A stretch of DNA of 64,000 bases from Dicyema japonicum (GCA_011109175.1 RDEW01000018.1:493304-557303), one strand, 5' to 3'. Positions 33,294 through 44,254 are shown, counted from the stretch's first letter. Numbers and translations are program-made. The notes: generated by a model from the letters alone, not told the origin.

Positions 33294-35154
33294 ATGCAAC
33301 GTGCTTTCGATTCGGTGGCGTTAAAACTCTCTCGAGTTGGCAAAAATGTTGAAAGGAAAAAAGGAGAAGGGTCACTTGCGTTACCTGATGGTATAAATGT
33401 AATTCTTGCCATATCCGAGAGCGTTGTGGCAGATGACCCAAAAGAATGGGCGAGGCAGGTAGTCCTGCAGGTACGTAGCAGGCTATCTCGAATGCCCTGG
33501 AATGGTTGGCCATACTTGGCGGAGCTCTGCAGTGGCAGATTCAGTACTGCTATATCTGTGAGTGAACTCAAGAAGATGGCTGTAGGCAAAGAGGGTACTG
33601 GTCTAAAGGGGCGGGGACCAGGTGACCACAAATGTCAAAGAGAGCACGAGCACCAGAGCTGTGATACGTTGCAGCTCAAGCATGTTTATGAGGTCTTCGC
33701 GCGTAATCTCGCTGCAGCGGCAGATGTCCCACTTGAGGACCGTAGATTTACCCGCAAGATTCCTCATTGTAAGGTTAACGGTGTAGTGTTAACCTGCATC
33801 AATAAGGCTGTGGCTTATGCGGTGGAGGCTAAGCCAGTAGGGTCATTGGGTGACATCTCCCTAGTGCTGTATGCAGCACAGATCACCTATGAGGAATTGA
33901 CGGACAAGCCCAGACTACCCAGTAAATGGAGGGAGCAGATCTGTGCCAAGATTGCTTGAGACAGACTGAGCTGGAAGCACTGGAGGGGCACATAAGTAGT
34001 GTGGCGAGAGGGTTAGATGAACTGTGTGAAGTAGTCCAACTAAGTGAGCGTATCTTAATGCGAATGCATGATACCCTGATAGCTGGGTCAAGTCTGTCTG
34101 CTAGGAAGCACGCCATAATAACGACCGAGAGAACACGGGCGACCCACCTAGGCACTATCAGACCTTTTTGTCTGCTAAGTATGGTGTTGATGATAATGGG
34201 CTAGTAAATGTGAAGGCGTTGATCGAATTACAATATAATAATTTGATGGAAAAGATCAACTTAAAAGCCTTCATAAGGTCCTCTTAGAGCATTGGACAAC
34301 CCACATGTCGACCTTAACTCGTCGACAATATGGCTAAAATACGGTGACAACTCACCTCGATCGGAGACGCTGTACACGTATATGCAAGACCGCAATATTT
34401 TTTGGGGTCGATCAACAAATACATGTCCCCACTGTAAGTCAAGAGCATGTCGGTTGATCATTTAGCCACTCGATGTGGATCCATGCTCTGCCACGACTAT
34501 GTGTGGAGGCATAACGAGGTAATAGTAAGGAGTCTTCATCTTCTACTATGCAATAAGTATGGTATTGGCCACATCAGAAAGTTGCGGACTCATAAGGTGC
34601 AATCTGTAGTAGAGAACACCAGGGTACAAATTAAGGTAGACAGTGTTATTAGTACCTCGGTGCTAGTCAAGCACAATAAACCGGACATTGTGGTACACGA
34701 TAAGGAGTCTTGCCAAGTCCTTATCATAGAGGTTGGCATCACGTCTCAAGACCGTTTGCAGACTGTGGAGGTGGAGAAAAAAAGGAAGTATGACTTTCTT
34801 GCAAACGAGATGGGGCAGATGCTTGGTTGCAAGGTCCTCGTTATTCCTATAGTAATGACGTGGGAAGGATTGCAACAAAGTACCACAAGGGTTATCTGAA
34901 GCAGTTGGGGGTAGATAGGAAGCTCCAGACCTATCTACAGTCCACTGTGTTAAAGCGGACCCTAGAGAGCCTGACACTGGAGTATAGGAGGCAGAGCCCT
35001 GAGATGCCATATGGGCAGAGGGTTCAATTAGACAAGGCGCTCTCGGAGTTGTTTCAGCAACCAGAATCGAACCTGCCTGAGGAGGCTGGCGAACAGGCAG
35101 GCGAGGAAGGTTGTTGATTAAATATATTAACTTTTTTATTGTTTGTTAAATAAA
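33294..35154 (+). mobile_element. RLE-class retrotransposon, endonuclease-bearing half, copy B
   Basis: Start ATG 33294, stop 35115-35117. The N-terminal frame is open for 221 codons (unlike copy A, which has an extra base near 14310). The RT deletion junction (ARGLDELCEVVQL) is identical to copy A. The CCHC and nuclease parts follow with partly different frameshifts: the frame 34447-34899 runs from SVDHLATRCGS through KPDIVVHDKESCQVLIIEVG. Comparison of the copies suggests several breaks are recent or artefactual, but the RT core is gone in both. Confidence 0.87.
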
Positions 35155-35214
35155 GTGGGATTAAAATTTTACCTATTATTAAAAATTAAATAAATTTCTA
35201 AACGTGTTAATAAT

Positions 35215-35389
35215 TTTTTGTTGTCAATTTGTCCGAAAAGAATGAAAGGTTTTCAAACTCGTACATTTAATGCAGATTGGACTCATTACTATTTCTTTAG
35301 TGAGAATAATGGAAAACCTACAATATAAGTTTAATGGAAACCCAGGTTGTTATCAAATGGATTACTTGAAATTCAATGCGACACTACAC
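35215..35389 (+). pseudogene. hAT transposase remnant, copy B, cut by the assembly gap
   Basis: Copy of the first part of 16083-16465. Homology stops exactly at the n at 35390. Confidence 0.55.
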
Positions 35390-35390
35390 N
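35390..35390. other. Undetermined base, probable scaffold join
   Basis: This is the only n in the window. The left side matches unit A up to this base and the right side is unrelated, so the n probably marks a join between contigs and not one unread base. Confidence 0.8.
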
Positions 35391-35439
35391 TTATAATTTG
35401 TTATCAAGTGTGTCTAATTGGCGAATATGAATAAAACAA

Positions 35440-35885
35440 TCGGAACCATATACCACCAGACAATCGCGCCGGCTGTGGAATATGCCTCTACTGCGTAGAG
35501 ATTCGCGCTATCAGTAGCCACTATTTAAAAACTAAACTTACTGCAAAGGAAAACATCACGTATGCTGGGACCACAATGCGAAACAGAAATACTTCCCCTG
35601 CTGATGGATTTTACGACTCGTAGATATGGTTCCGGATTTCTACGCATTTGCGAGGAAGATGGACATTCACTAAGCCTCTCACTGTTCCACGCAAAAGAAA
35701 ATCGGTTGGCTAAGAAATTTCCTTTTCCAATCGGCTTCCTCTGCAAGGATCAAAGAAGGCATTTCCGTTCGACAGTGGGATCAATGAGACGCACAGGCTT
35801 AGGATGGCACGTTTGGTTGCGGGAACTGGGATCATTTAATTAGTTGACTTTACTCTGTCTTTCTTTCTCGATGATCCCAAGGTTA
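35440..35885 (+). pseudogene. Jockey/CR1-like RT C-terminal fragment and 3' end
   Basis: The frame reads YHQTIAPAVEYASTA (LYxxxIxPxxEYA motif), then LNLLQRKTSRML, and near 35815-35835 VAGTGII, stop. The end GATGATCCCAAGGTTAATAAATAAATAATC resembles other element tails here. Everything between is shifted among frames. Confidence 0.5.
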
Positions 35886-36384
35886 ATAAATAAATAATCA
35901 AAGAGCGTCAAATTAACATATAGTAAATCGACTGTAAGATAAAAATTGTAAGGAAAGCGAGATTCTTCTATTTTTAACCCAGTGATCTGGGGGTTAAATC
36001 CTCTCAAAATTGCCATTTCTCAAATTTGCAACCTCGTATATCGCAATCCAATGCTTAAAAGTGCATTTTCCATAACAAAATTTAACCCTGGGGTTAATAA
36101 AATAATAAATGGATATTCTCACTGAGATTGTTAACTTTTTGTGGTGCCAGATTCCACCGTTTTTGTGAAAAAGATAGGAACTCGCCAAGTCTATCTTAGT
36201 CCACGCGAAGAAATGTTGGTCTGCCAGAAGTTTATTCCCAAATTGATTTTATGAGAGGAGGCTCTCCGGGCAAGGGTGGTTACAATAGAGAACCTAAGTG
36301 ACCTACTTATTGTGAGAATTTGAATCACAACCTGATTGGCCATACTTTCTCTTTCTTTTTCGGTGAGCCCAGTAGCTTCCGTTT
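35886..36384. other. Retroelement tail sequence, no gene
   Basis: Contains TTAACCCTGGGGTTAATAAAATAATAAATGG at about 36073-36103, another element 3' end. No coding similarity otherwise. Confidence 0.4.
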
Positions 36385-36450
36385 TTTCGTTGAAAATAGT
36401 ATACAAACAATTTGTTCTACAGAGTATCGAATACAAGTGCAACTCCACAG
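36385..36450 (+). pseudogene. Short Jockey-type RT fragment
   Basis: The frame reads IVYKQFVLQSIEYKCNS, matching LYKQFVLPSIEYACAA at 13712-14095 (minus). Only about 20 codons remain. Confidence 0.5.
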
Positions 36451-37614
36451 ATATATGCATATCAAAGGCATGGTAGAGAAAGATACTTTTTGATAACCTG
36501 GAAAGATGTGACGTTTTTATGGCCGTCTACAAAAGAGTATAGACAAGAACCATGAAAATATCGACTAATGTAATGGGCTTGGACTTGCTTTCACTCGAGA
36601 TTGTCTCCAGGGATACACCTTATTTTTACTTATGAATGAAACGTCAAAATATAAGAATAGTTTTGCATCAGAAAAGCTGATTTATCAACCAGAGATAACA
36701 AAGAGTTACTAAGAATATATTGAGACTGGGACCATACAAGCAACATTATTAACGAAGCACCTGCGAAATATCTTGGTATAAGGAAGAATAATAGGATGTT
36801 ACTGAACCGTTTCACTCAGAGGTTCCAGAGTTACCGAGATATTTGAAAGAAATATATTGTCCACCCTCTGTAAGAGAGTATCTGAGTACTTCTGAGTACT
36901 TATAGATGTTTTACTGAGGTCTCCGAATCTTTGGAATCTTTCTGAATAAAGAAATTATCAGATTCCATTCAGGGGGAATCCAAATTGGTGATCTGAAATA
37001 TTCACAGTTAGGCTTAGGAACTCTAGTAAAACTAATAATGTCCAAGCACACACCAGACTTAACTAGAAAGGGAACGTCAATATAAGTCTATAAGTCTGTT
37101 CAAGTTTTTTCAAAATTTCTACAGCATGACTAATAGTCGTAGAATCACTTTGAAACGATACCCAGGAAGAAGCATTTGGACGAATTTGACAAATTCTGGA
37201 TGTTCTACAGCAGCAAAAGGAGTGTTACTGGAATATATTTATCTAGCGAGTTGCATATCAATCAAATTTTTCTTCGTCGTCGTAGTAACGAAATTGATTA
37301 AAGACTGCTACCTCATCATTGGGAGGAATTCGCTGATCAAATCACTTTCAGGTTTCAACGGATTTTAAGGGATATCAATATTAGTTCGACACAACAAATG
37401 ATGTTGCCTCATCCGAGATACGAGACCTTGTACCTCCTTCCTCAATTATGGCATCTGGCTCGACTCCCGGTCTTTCCAGGAATAATACGTTTATCGAAGT
37501 GAACCCACAAGGCATCTGCTTTCTTCCAGACATTAAAAAAATTTAAATGATTAATATAAATCATTGATTTTTTTGTTGATTTTTTTTAATTTAAGCACAA
37601 ATTTATTCTTTTAT
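36451..37614. other. Stretch without recognisable gene
   Basis: Open frames up to 80 codons occur (for example 37126-37368), but none carries a motif I recognise. A tandem doublet TCTGAGTACT lies at about 36881-36900. Old transposon DNA is likely. Confidence 0.4.
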
Positions 37615-37830
37615 TTAAAACTGCCATCTATCCAAAGTGGACCCCGCCGACATTATCGACGTTGCGTTGCCTTTCACAATTGCAACAGAGATCAACTGGA
37701 CTAGCCACCGGGTTTCACGTGCCTCGTGGCTTTTTAGTGTAGCTAAACTTCCAAGTTTCTTTAGGAAGCGAAGCGATTTTCCACCTATTCCTCCAGTTGT
37801 CTCGACCACTATCCACTATCGAATAAAATC
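37615..37830 (-). pseudogene. Retroelement C-terminal fragment (same module as 16690-17335)
   Basis: The minus-strand frame reads VETTGGIGGKSLRFLKKLG and WLVQLISVAIVKGNATSI, the last part of the C-x-CG/RPDG module (AVETSGxxGxxTxxFIxxLG...LxQRISVAxxRGNA). It is isolated from any RT. Confidence 0.5.
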
Positions 37831-37994
37831 AAATGATTTAAATCTAACAACCCTGAACAGAATTCTTTCAAGTGGTAATAAATAACCGTACACGAGTAAA
37901 TGTGATCAATTCTAGCCTAGATTTTAAAATTTATAGGATTGATGAGATGACTTCTCACTTAGTCTTGACAACCATGTATAAACAAAATCAAAAA

Positions 37995-38066
37995 AGGCTC
38001 CAGTGAGGATCGAACCCACGACCTTCTGTTTACGAGACAGACGCTCTACCACTGAGCTATGAAGCC
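37995..38066 (-). tRNA. tRNA-Thr(CGT)
   Basis: The 72-nt minus-strand sequence folds as a cloverleaf. The acceptor pair GGCTTCA/TGGAGCC has one G-U pair; the D arm contains AGCTCAGTGGTAGAGC (A box); the anticodon stem is TCTGT/ACAGA with loop CTCGTAA, giving anticodon CGT. The T arm carries GGTTCGATCC (B box) and discriminator T. A run of T follows directly (A run 37990-37995 on the plus strand), as expected for RNA polymerase III termination. It has no intron. Confidence 0.95.
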
Positions 38067-38369
38067 ATCTATGCGTCTAAATTCTCAAGAAAGTAACATA
38101 TTTACTCTTATAAGCAACAACATAGAATCATGTTAGTATAATTCCATTCGTGCCGCGTTTGTATGATCCCGATAGTAGCTTCTTCCACCCTTTCCTATTC
38201 GATGCTAGACTCGGCAAACTACTGAGGTCTCCACAATCCCGTATTCCACTTCTTATTGGTCTCATATCTCCATTTTGTACTTCGGAAGCGTTATACGCCG
38301 ACGACCTATGAACTTTTTCCCAGATGTTGCAATGAATTCCTCCATGATGTCTCCATTCTAAGAATTTGA
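38067..38369. other. No recognisable gene
   Basis: A minus-strand open frame of 81 codons (38128-38373) may continue the RT fragment on its right, but no RT motif was recognised in it. Confidence 0.35.
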
Positions 38370-38830
38370 TCAAACAGATTCCACTGAATCTTCATGATCA
38401 GGGTTCTCAGGGGTCCAAATGAGCATTTTGCATAATGCTTCACTCCTTACAGGTATTGGCCAATTTAGTCCCAAGATTGACCAAACGGACGGTGTCGAAA
38501 GCTCTGGTGAGATTAATTTAATAATAGTCCTTGAACTTTGGAATCTTTGATGAATAGCACAATGCCACCTATGGTTGTTGATCTCCCAGTTTTGAACCCA
38601 CTTTGGCTTTGAGCCAAGTACTTGTCCACTGGTTATTGGATCCATTAAGTACTATCAGGGCAAGAATCTTTCGCAGGGTATTTAGACGAGTAAGATTATT
38701 CCATAGGCTGGGGGTTAATGTTTGCATTTTCTATCTGTCCAATGCGTAAGACTGTTTACGTAAAAAAACTTGGCGACCTTTCCTGCCGATAGAGAACCGG
38801 AGAGAGGGTGAGGCAAAAGGTGGTAAACGA
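38370..38830 (-). pseudogene. APE-class RT fragment
   Basis: Across frames the minus strand reads NNLTRLNTLRKILALIVLN, VDKYLAQSQSGFKTGRSTT and NLTRAFDTVRLVNLG (motif A). These match LSNLRPI...TTLRKILSIITLE, LSPGQSGFRSGRSTAD and MSRAFDSV in the element at 57385, so it is a decayed relative of that family. Confidence 0.65.
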
Positions 38831-39182
38831 ACTTATCGCGAATGACTTGTATAACTGGAATCTGAGTGAATAACCTCACTAAACAACTCTGTTCTCGTGG
38901 AAGGGTTGGACATACCTAGTTTGTGGGGCCATTTGTTTTGATGGTTTCTACCCTCCATCAACCTTACACTGACAGCTGCTCACCCACTATTGAGCTCAAC
39001 GAGGTCCACAACTAATAAAAGAAATACGTGACCCTTGGAGGACAATATATCTTCATGTTCGTCATAGCCTCAAACCTTCTGACAGCTGAGAAGAGGGATG
39101 GCCGATTGTGCGGATCTCCACAAATCGTAATAAAAAATTGTTGTCACTCATGAGAGCCAAAAGAGCAATAATAATAAAATAA
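38831..39182. other. Stretch without recognisable gene
   Basis: No motif seen on either strand. Confidence 0.4.
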
Positions 39183-39370
39183 CTAATTCCTTGATCCCGA
39201 CTCGTTCTAACGGAACCTTCAACCAAGAACAGTGTTCCAGATGACGTTGATCGGGGAGCTGAGGTTGGTTCTAGAACTCGTCACCAAGGAACGAAATTGT
39301 CTCCTGGTGGAAAGAATAGTTGGATTTTTTTAAATGCCGGCCAGGCATTGGGCGTCTCCTGTGTAAGGTG
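39183..39370 (-). repeat. Retroelement 3' end, inverted copy of 55590-55725
   Basis: The minus strand reads CGCCCAATGCCTGGC, a TCCAACTATT block, GGAGACAATTTCGTTCC and finally CGAGTCGGGATCAAGGAATT, aligning with 55600-55720 on the plus strand. The putative C-terminus RRRPMPSWHQEDPTIFL is visible in the 55.6-kb copy. Confidence 0.6.
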
Positions 39371-39941
39371 GATCCAATGACGCCATCAGAGGGAAGAAAT
39401 TTTTCAACCAATAGTCACATAGCACCACACGACTTTATCAATAAAAAACTTGTTGTATCAATATATTAATAAAAGAACAGGGTCACATCCATCATAAGGC
39501 GGTAAAGTTTTGTGGAGCCGTCATTATCTCTACCTTTAATCAATTGACTGTCTACATAATTGGCATCTACCATTGGAAATATGCATCTTTATCTGAGAAG
39601 AGTTGTCCATCAACTCCTTCTCGCCACATAATAATCATTCTCCACAAGTTACCCCAACCTCACTAACATGCAGGAGGTCCGTACGCTTCCACAAGTCTCT
39701 TAGAATCATGTATATGAGCACACCAAAATAGTTAAATAACCCCCGCGGCAAATGCCCGTCACCTCCAGAGAATGTCAACTTTGGAGTGGTAGACGAACAG
39801 TGTACAAGTTCAGTACATTCAAAAAAATGACTTTCTGCAAATCATCCAATTTACATGTGAGTAGAGAGGAGAAAGTCTACTCGCAGACCAAGGTTTTCTC
39901 GAATATCGAGTTCTTTTCGAAGTAATAAATTAAAAATAATA
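39371..39941. other. Downstream region of MRPS31, no gene
   Basis: No coding similarity. At 39905-39925 a 20-bp copy of the end of the MRPS31 coding sequence (GTTCTTTTCGAAGTAAT) lies about 45 bp past the stop. Confidence 0.4.
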
Positions 39942-40599
39942 TTATTGAAAATGAGAAGAGTTCTTTTCGAAGTAATCAATGAACCACTCAATATGTTCCT
40001 CTTTTTCAGCCAAAGACAGATGAGGATTGTGGGAGAGGGCATTTGTTAACAGAGAAATGAAATTCTTAGTCTCTGTCTTTTCTACTCTGCCAGCAAACCG
40101 TCTTCCAATAAAGATGTGATCTTTGAAATCACCGTCCTCTTCAACCATGTGCTCGTTGTCGATCGGAAATGGTCTCATCTTCCCCACGTGGATCAAATCC
40201 ATAATTTCATCCCAGTAATTGAAAAGACTTACCAGATGCGACTTATAGAGACTATTCTGATACAGTTTGTCCCAGTACTCCACAAGATGGTCGTTGTTCT
40301 CAAATTCTCCATCCTGGAATTTCGAAATGGCAGAAAGATTATAATTAGTCAACGAAGTGTCAGAGTTTTGATTAGATCCCTGAGACCACATATCACCTTT
40401 ATTAAATTTGGGGTTTCTTGAACGCTGAGACTGATCTTTGTACGATTTAGATTCAACTGTCGCTTTTGGATAAAAATAACCCCCTACCTGATCTGAAGTT
40501 TGATTTCTGGTTATTTGGGGTAAATTTATTATTGGATATAATTTTTCTATTATGAGTACCGAATTGACCAGATTTTGGATTATAACCTTCATTGAACAT
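39942..40599 (-). CDS. MRPS31: Mitochondrial small-subunit ribosomal protein mS31
   Basis: Component of the mitochondrial 28S ribosomal subunit. Exons 40599-40488 and 40462-39942 are separated by a 25-bp GT-AG intron (40487-40463), giving 210 residues from ATG 40599 (MFNEGYNPKSG). The C-terminal half carries the family block: LVSLFNYWDEIMDLIHVGK, MRPFPIDNEHMVEED, FKDHIFI, then LSHNPHLSLAEKEEHIEWF and IDYF before the stop; the mS31 family ends with a GLSxNPYLSVxxKxxHIxWFxxYF motif. It is shorter than mammalian mS31, whose N-terminal region is poorly conserved. No clear mitochondrial presequence is seen, and the frame stays open 5' of the ATG to about 40643, so an upstream exon may be missing. 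The frame is intact. Confidence 0.82.
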
Positions 40600-40974
40600 T
40601 ACCTTCCCGTCACCTTTTCCGGGTATTTTATTTATTGGATATCCATCTTACATTTACAGATCTCCTCATTGACCCTATGATTCAATTATTCTATTACCAA
40701 GAAATGTGTAAGTAAACATGTCAACAACTAGAATTATTTTTTTTATTTTTGTTTTAAAAATTGAAATATTATTAATTTTAAAACAAACTTAAATTAATGA
40801 AAAAATCACTTAGTAATTCATCCGAGATAAGAATGATTTCGGAAAAATTTGTAGGCCACCCTTTTTGAAGGTCGTAGAAGGGTTGGGAATGTGGAACGGT
40901 TTTTTTCTATGCAGAACTTGCACTGAGCACCACCACAACAACAGCATGACGCCACGATAAATTTTTATTTGGAT
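40600..40974. other. Upstream region of MRPS31, no gene confirmed
   Basis: AT-rich; may hold a short 5' exon of MRPS31 on the minus strand (ATGAGGAGATCTGTAAATG near 40670), which I could not join convincingly. Confidence 0.35.
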
Positions 40975-41090
40975 CACTGGCGGAGCTTTAGAGAAGAATT
41001 CGAGAGATGTTGGAGGCTGGGATCACCTATTAGTGAGTTAATTCTTTTTTGGTGGTCTTGAGATTTTAAAATAAAATAAAAATAGTAATG
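40975..41090 (+). pseudogene. Jockey/CR1-like 3' terminus (EAGITY stop)
   Basis: The frame ends EMLEAGITY, TAG (41032), followed by a 3' UTR with AAAATAAAATAAAAATAG. It has the same C-terminal signature as other fragments here. Confidence 0.5.
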
Positions 41091-41739
41091 ATTTCGAGAT
41101 CCAAGAAGACCCGTTTTGGGGAGCGGTTCAAGATGTCCGTATCTGCCGATTTCAACCTTCCCTTGTCGTTCTGTTTCCCCCTTAGTTAGACGGGAGGTTC
41201 TTTCTCTTTCATCCCAGTGGTCCTGAAGCAATAATAATCACTAAGCCATTAAACTAAGTTTTTATTGAGATAACCCTCCTTTAACTCAACGGGAGTTTTT
41301 TGCATTTATTTATTTACAATCTAGAACACGACTATTGGGTAATCTCGGCTACTCACAGCAAACACATCATTTTCGTTTCTCATCCCTGGATCCTACGCAC
41401 TTTTTGTAGGGTCGCTCTGGTGTCAGCAAAAACTTGAGATGATTCGCGGACCCGTTCACCTCACTATGGTCTCGAATGGAAATAAAGTCTACCAAAAAGG
41501 ATAAAAAGAATCCCAATTACCAAAGACAGAACGCTTGTATTTTAGCCTTTTCTCTAGTAGTCTTGCTTCTGTAAATGATTTCTGAGTTCAATTATTTCCC
41601 CCTTTATGGTATTGAAGTTTAGTTTTTATGTAAAAAAGTCATTTGGATGGTCCGCGGTTTGGTTTGATGTCACAAGAGATTATCAATATGGTCGTCACCA
41701 GGTTGGATGAGTACGGTCAGGAGTAGCGTTGGATTAGGG
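41091..41739. other. Stretch without recognisable gene
   Basis: A charged minus-strand frame (41080-41231) may be retroelement-derived, but no motif is decisive. Confidence 0.35.
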
Positions 41740-41945
41740 AGAGATATTGATTCTTTTTGGGAATGCATTAGCTGCATCCTGAGAACCCCCATAACTTTTT
41801 GTACTGATCTTCAGTATCCTCTCTTGACTACATACAAGCACATACTTGACGGAGAACTACCCATAAAACCGTCACCCCGCACCGTTTATCCGTATTAGTG
41901 ACTCAAGAGATGTCGATACTGGCCCTTTCTTTTGGAACTCCATCG
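41740..41945. repeat. Dispersed repeat shared with 18480-18700
   Basis: Diverged same-strand match centred on AAGCACATACTTGACGGAG and the CGTTTATCCGTATTAGTGA segment. Confidence 0.5.
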
Positions 41946-42138
41946 TTCAATCACATGATGTCACGTTAAATAAATCTTGGCAGAGTTGATTTTTTATTGA
42001 TATGAAAAAAATTGATTTTATTATAAAATTTATTATTATATAATATAATGAAGGTAATAATTACGTTTTGTATTACATAATAAATAATATAAGTAGCCAA
42101 CATTAGTAGAGTCGTAATAGACTTTATTGTGTCTTTGA

Positions 42139-43463
42139 ATGTCTTTCAGGAGAAATAATAAGACACAGACTGGATTTGAAGAAAAAGAAAACTTACCTTT
42201 CTATGCACTGAATGAGTGGAATAAGGGAATATTTATCTCATCAAAGTCTATGCCAACATTCGAAGCAGTTCCTGAATTGAATGCCGAACAAATGAGTTTT
42301 GAAAATTCAGAATACCAATCAAACAATGTAATTCACAGCAACCGACACGGCAGACTAAAATTAATAGAAAATGCTGAATTAAACTTGAATAGGCTTTGTG
42401 AGTCATTTGTATGATTAAATAAAATTTTTAGGAGAGAAATGTTTATTTAACCAGAAAAATTAGCCAAAATGTTGACATGAGCGTTGATGTCTTGGCCCAG
42501 ATACACAAAACGTCTGCGGGTAAATACGGTTGAATATGGATTAGATCATTCAAATCCGAGTTTCTGCTGGTCGGGGATTTTTCCTGAATGTCAAATCGAC
42601 TTGGAATCGTCATTGCTCTCCCAAAAAGTATTCGTCGGAGGGTTGCCTTCGAGGATCGACGATGGTGGTGAATTTTGCTAAATTTAGAGTCCCTAAAAGC
42701 AGTCTTTAACACTTTTGGGCAAATTAACATTTATTGGCCGAAAAGAAAGAGCAATTATAAAGGTTTCAGCAATTTTAATTTCAGTTCCTGGTGGCTACGT
42801 GTACATCATTTTCGCCAAGCAAAATTCGCTGAAGAATTTATTGTCAATTTGCAAGAAGGACAACAATAATAATAATTTTTACTTCCAATTTGCGTACAAA
42901 TTCAACGAGTCTGAGCTAAACGCTGAGGTGGGGAATTTTGGTCAGAAATAGGTTCAAATTATTCCATGGCTGCAAACTGACTTGTTTTACAAAAAGGATT
43001 TTGTGAAGGAAACACCGTTTTTGAAATCAGTGTTTGTCGGGGCACTCCATGGGACGATAACTGCGAAAAGGCTGTACCAAATAATGGACGATTTGTTTGG
43101 GTTTGTCGTTTCTGCTGAGATCGACAGTGACAGACACGCCTACCCCATTGGTTTGAGAGGTCTCTGTAACTTTAGGATCCGGAAAAGTGACATTTTCCAA
43201 CAAATCCTGCTATTTAAAGGCCATAAAGGCTGAATTTGTGGAAGTTAGATGCGATAAGTTTACTAAGAAGGTTTTTTGTTTGTATGAGAGAGTAGATTCA
43301 AATTGATCCCTATTTGGAGGAGACCCATTGTCAGAACTGTATTATTGAAACTGGGATCTATTTTTGCCGCAACTTGAACTGCTTAACGTATTACTGTGAA
43401 AAATGCTGGAATATAATTCATAAGAAGGTGACTGACAAGCATCTCCCAGTCACTAGATTTTAA
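42139..43463 (+). CDS. CPEB: Cytoplasmic polyadenylation element-binding protein (CPEB), 385 residues
   Basis: CPEBs bind U-rich elements in mRNA 3' UTRs and control poly(A) length and translation. Exons are 42139-42408, 42432-42519, 42545-42664, 42688-42762, 42785-42927, 42952-43150, 43176-43270 and 43296-43463. All seven introns (23, 25, 23, 22, 24, 25, 25 bp) are GT-AG, and the spliced length is a multiple of three. Conserved parts in order: CWSGIFPE (family xWSGxLPP); RRM1 with [20 protein letters not shown] and [12 protein letters not shown]; the linker [10 protein letters not shown] (VQIRPW); RRM2 with [37 protein letters not shown] and AEFVEV; and a C-terminal ZZ-type zinc domain [23 protein letters not shown]...H. 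It lacks the long glutamine-rich N-terminus of many CPEBs. No frameshift is needed. Confidence 0.93.
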
Positions 43464-44254
43464 ATATTTCTTTGGTCTTACTGTTTTTGTCAATTTATTT
43501 ATTGCTTTGTTAAGGGGGTACTTTGGTTGATATCTTGATGAGGTCGTGAAAAGGCTTTTGGTGGTATGACTGGTGACCGTATACATGTATAGGTTCATGT
43601 CTGCTTCCAATCACTTGGTGTAGTCTGGGAGTCAGTTTACCGATGAAATGGTGATTGATGTGAGTAAAGAGGAATTGGAGGAAAAGTGCAGGTTAACGAC
43701 TCTCCCTTTTGGCTCACAATATCTCGAGAAAACTATCAACTTATTTTGAATAGAAATTTTTAGATAAATCGTTGAAAACTATTGATGGGAATATTTCCAT
43801 TAATATGCACATGAAATGTAGGGAGAGGGTGAAAATAAGACTCCTCATCACCAACTTGTAGTGCTTATTAAGTGGAATCGTCAAATGCCAACTGCAAAAA
43901 GAAGAGGAAATATTTCACATTATCCAGTTTATAGAGAAAAATAGTGACCAACATGCAACGAACCAGGTTTATCCGGATGTCCCTCAGAAGATTCCGATTA
44001 GTCGATTGTAGGAGAGAGCACAGAAGGGACTGGACTTGTGGATAACCGTGAGCACACCTCAGTCCACGTGTGAATTCAATTTAATAGTCTTTGAACTTCA
44101 GAAGGATTGATTCTTGGAGAGATATGTGGGGTTCTGTTCAATGTTCTCAGCGAAGATTAGAAAGAGTCAATCGATCTTTGAAAGCGGAAGTTTTGTCCCC
44201 GCTCAGTAGTCGAAAAATTTTTATTGGAAATAAACATTTGGAGATTCTTGTTCA
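43464..44254 (+). other. Unassigned region, possibly an unrecognised short-intron gene
   Basis: Plus-strand segments at 43640-43690 (TDEMVIDVSKEELEEKC) and 43760-43880 can be joined through GT-AG pieces of about 22 bp (for example 43818-43839), in the style of the host genes. No protein family was recognised and no complete frame was assembled. Confidence 0.2.

Larger units (their letters stand above)
1..35389. repeat. Tandem duplication, ~19.14-kb unit, copies A (1-19143) and B (19144-35389)
   Basis: Position 1 aligns with 19144, and positions near 16240 align with 35381, so the offset stays at about 19141-19143 for more than 16 kb, with local drift of up to about 20 bp. Gene order, strand and even internal deletions of the embedded retrotransposons match in both copies, so those elements were in place before duplication. 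Copies differ by scattered substitutions and one-base indels. Copy A starts upstream of the window. Copy B is cut at the n at 35390, in the middle of a hAT remnant that continues in copy A to about 16465. The segment 16250-19143 is seen only once. A true tandem array, a single duplication, or two haplotypes joined in assembly all remain possible. Confidence 0.93.
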
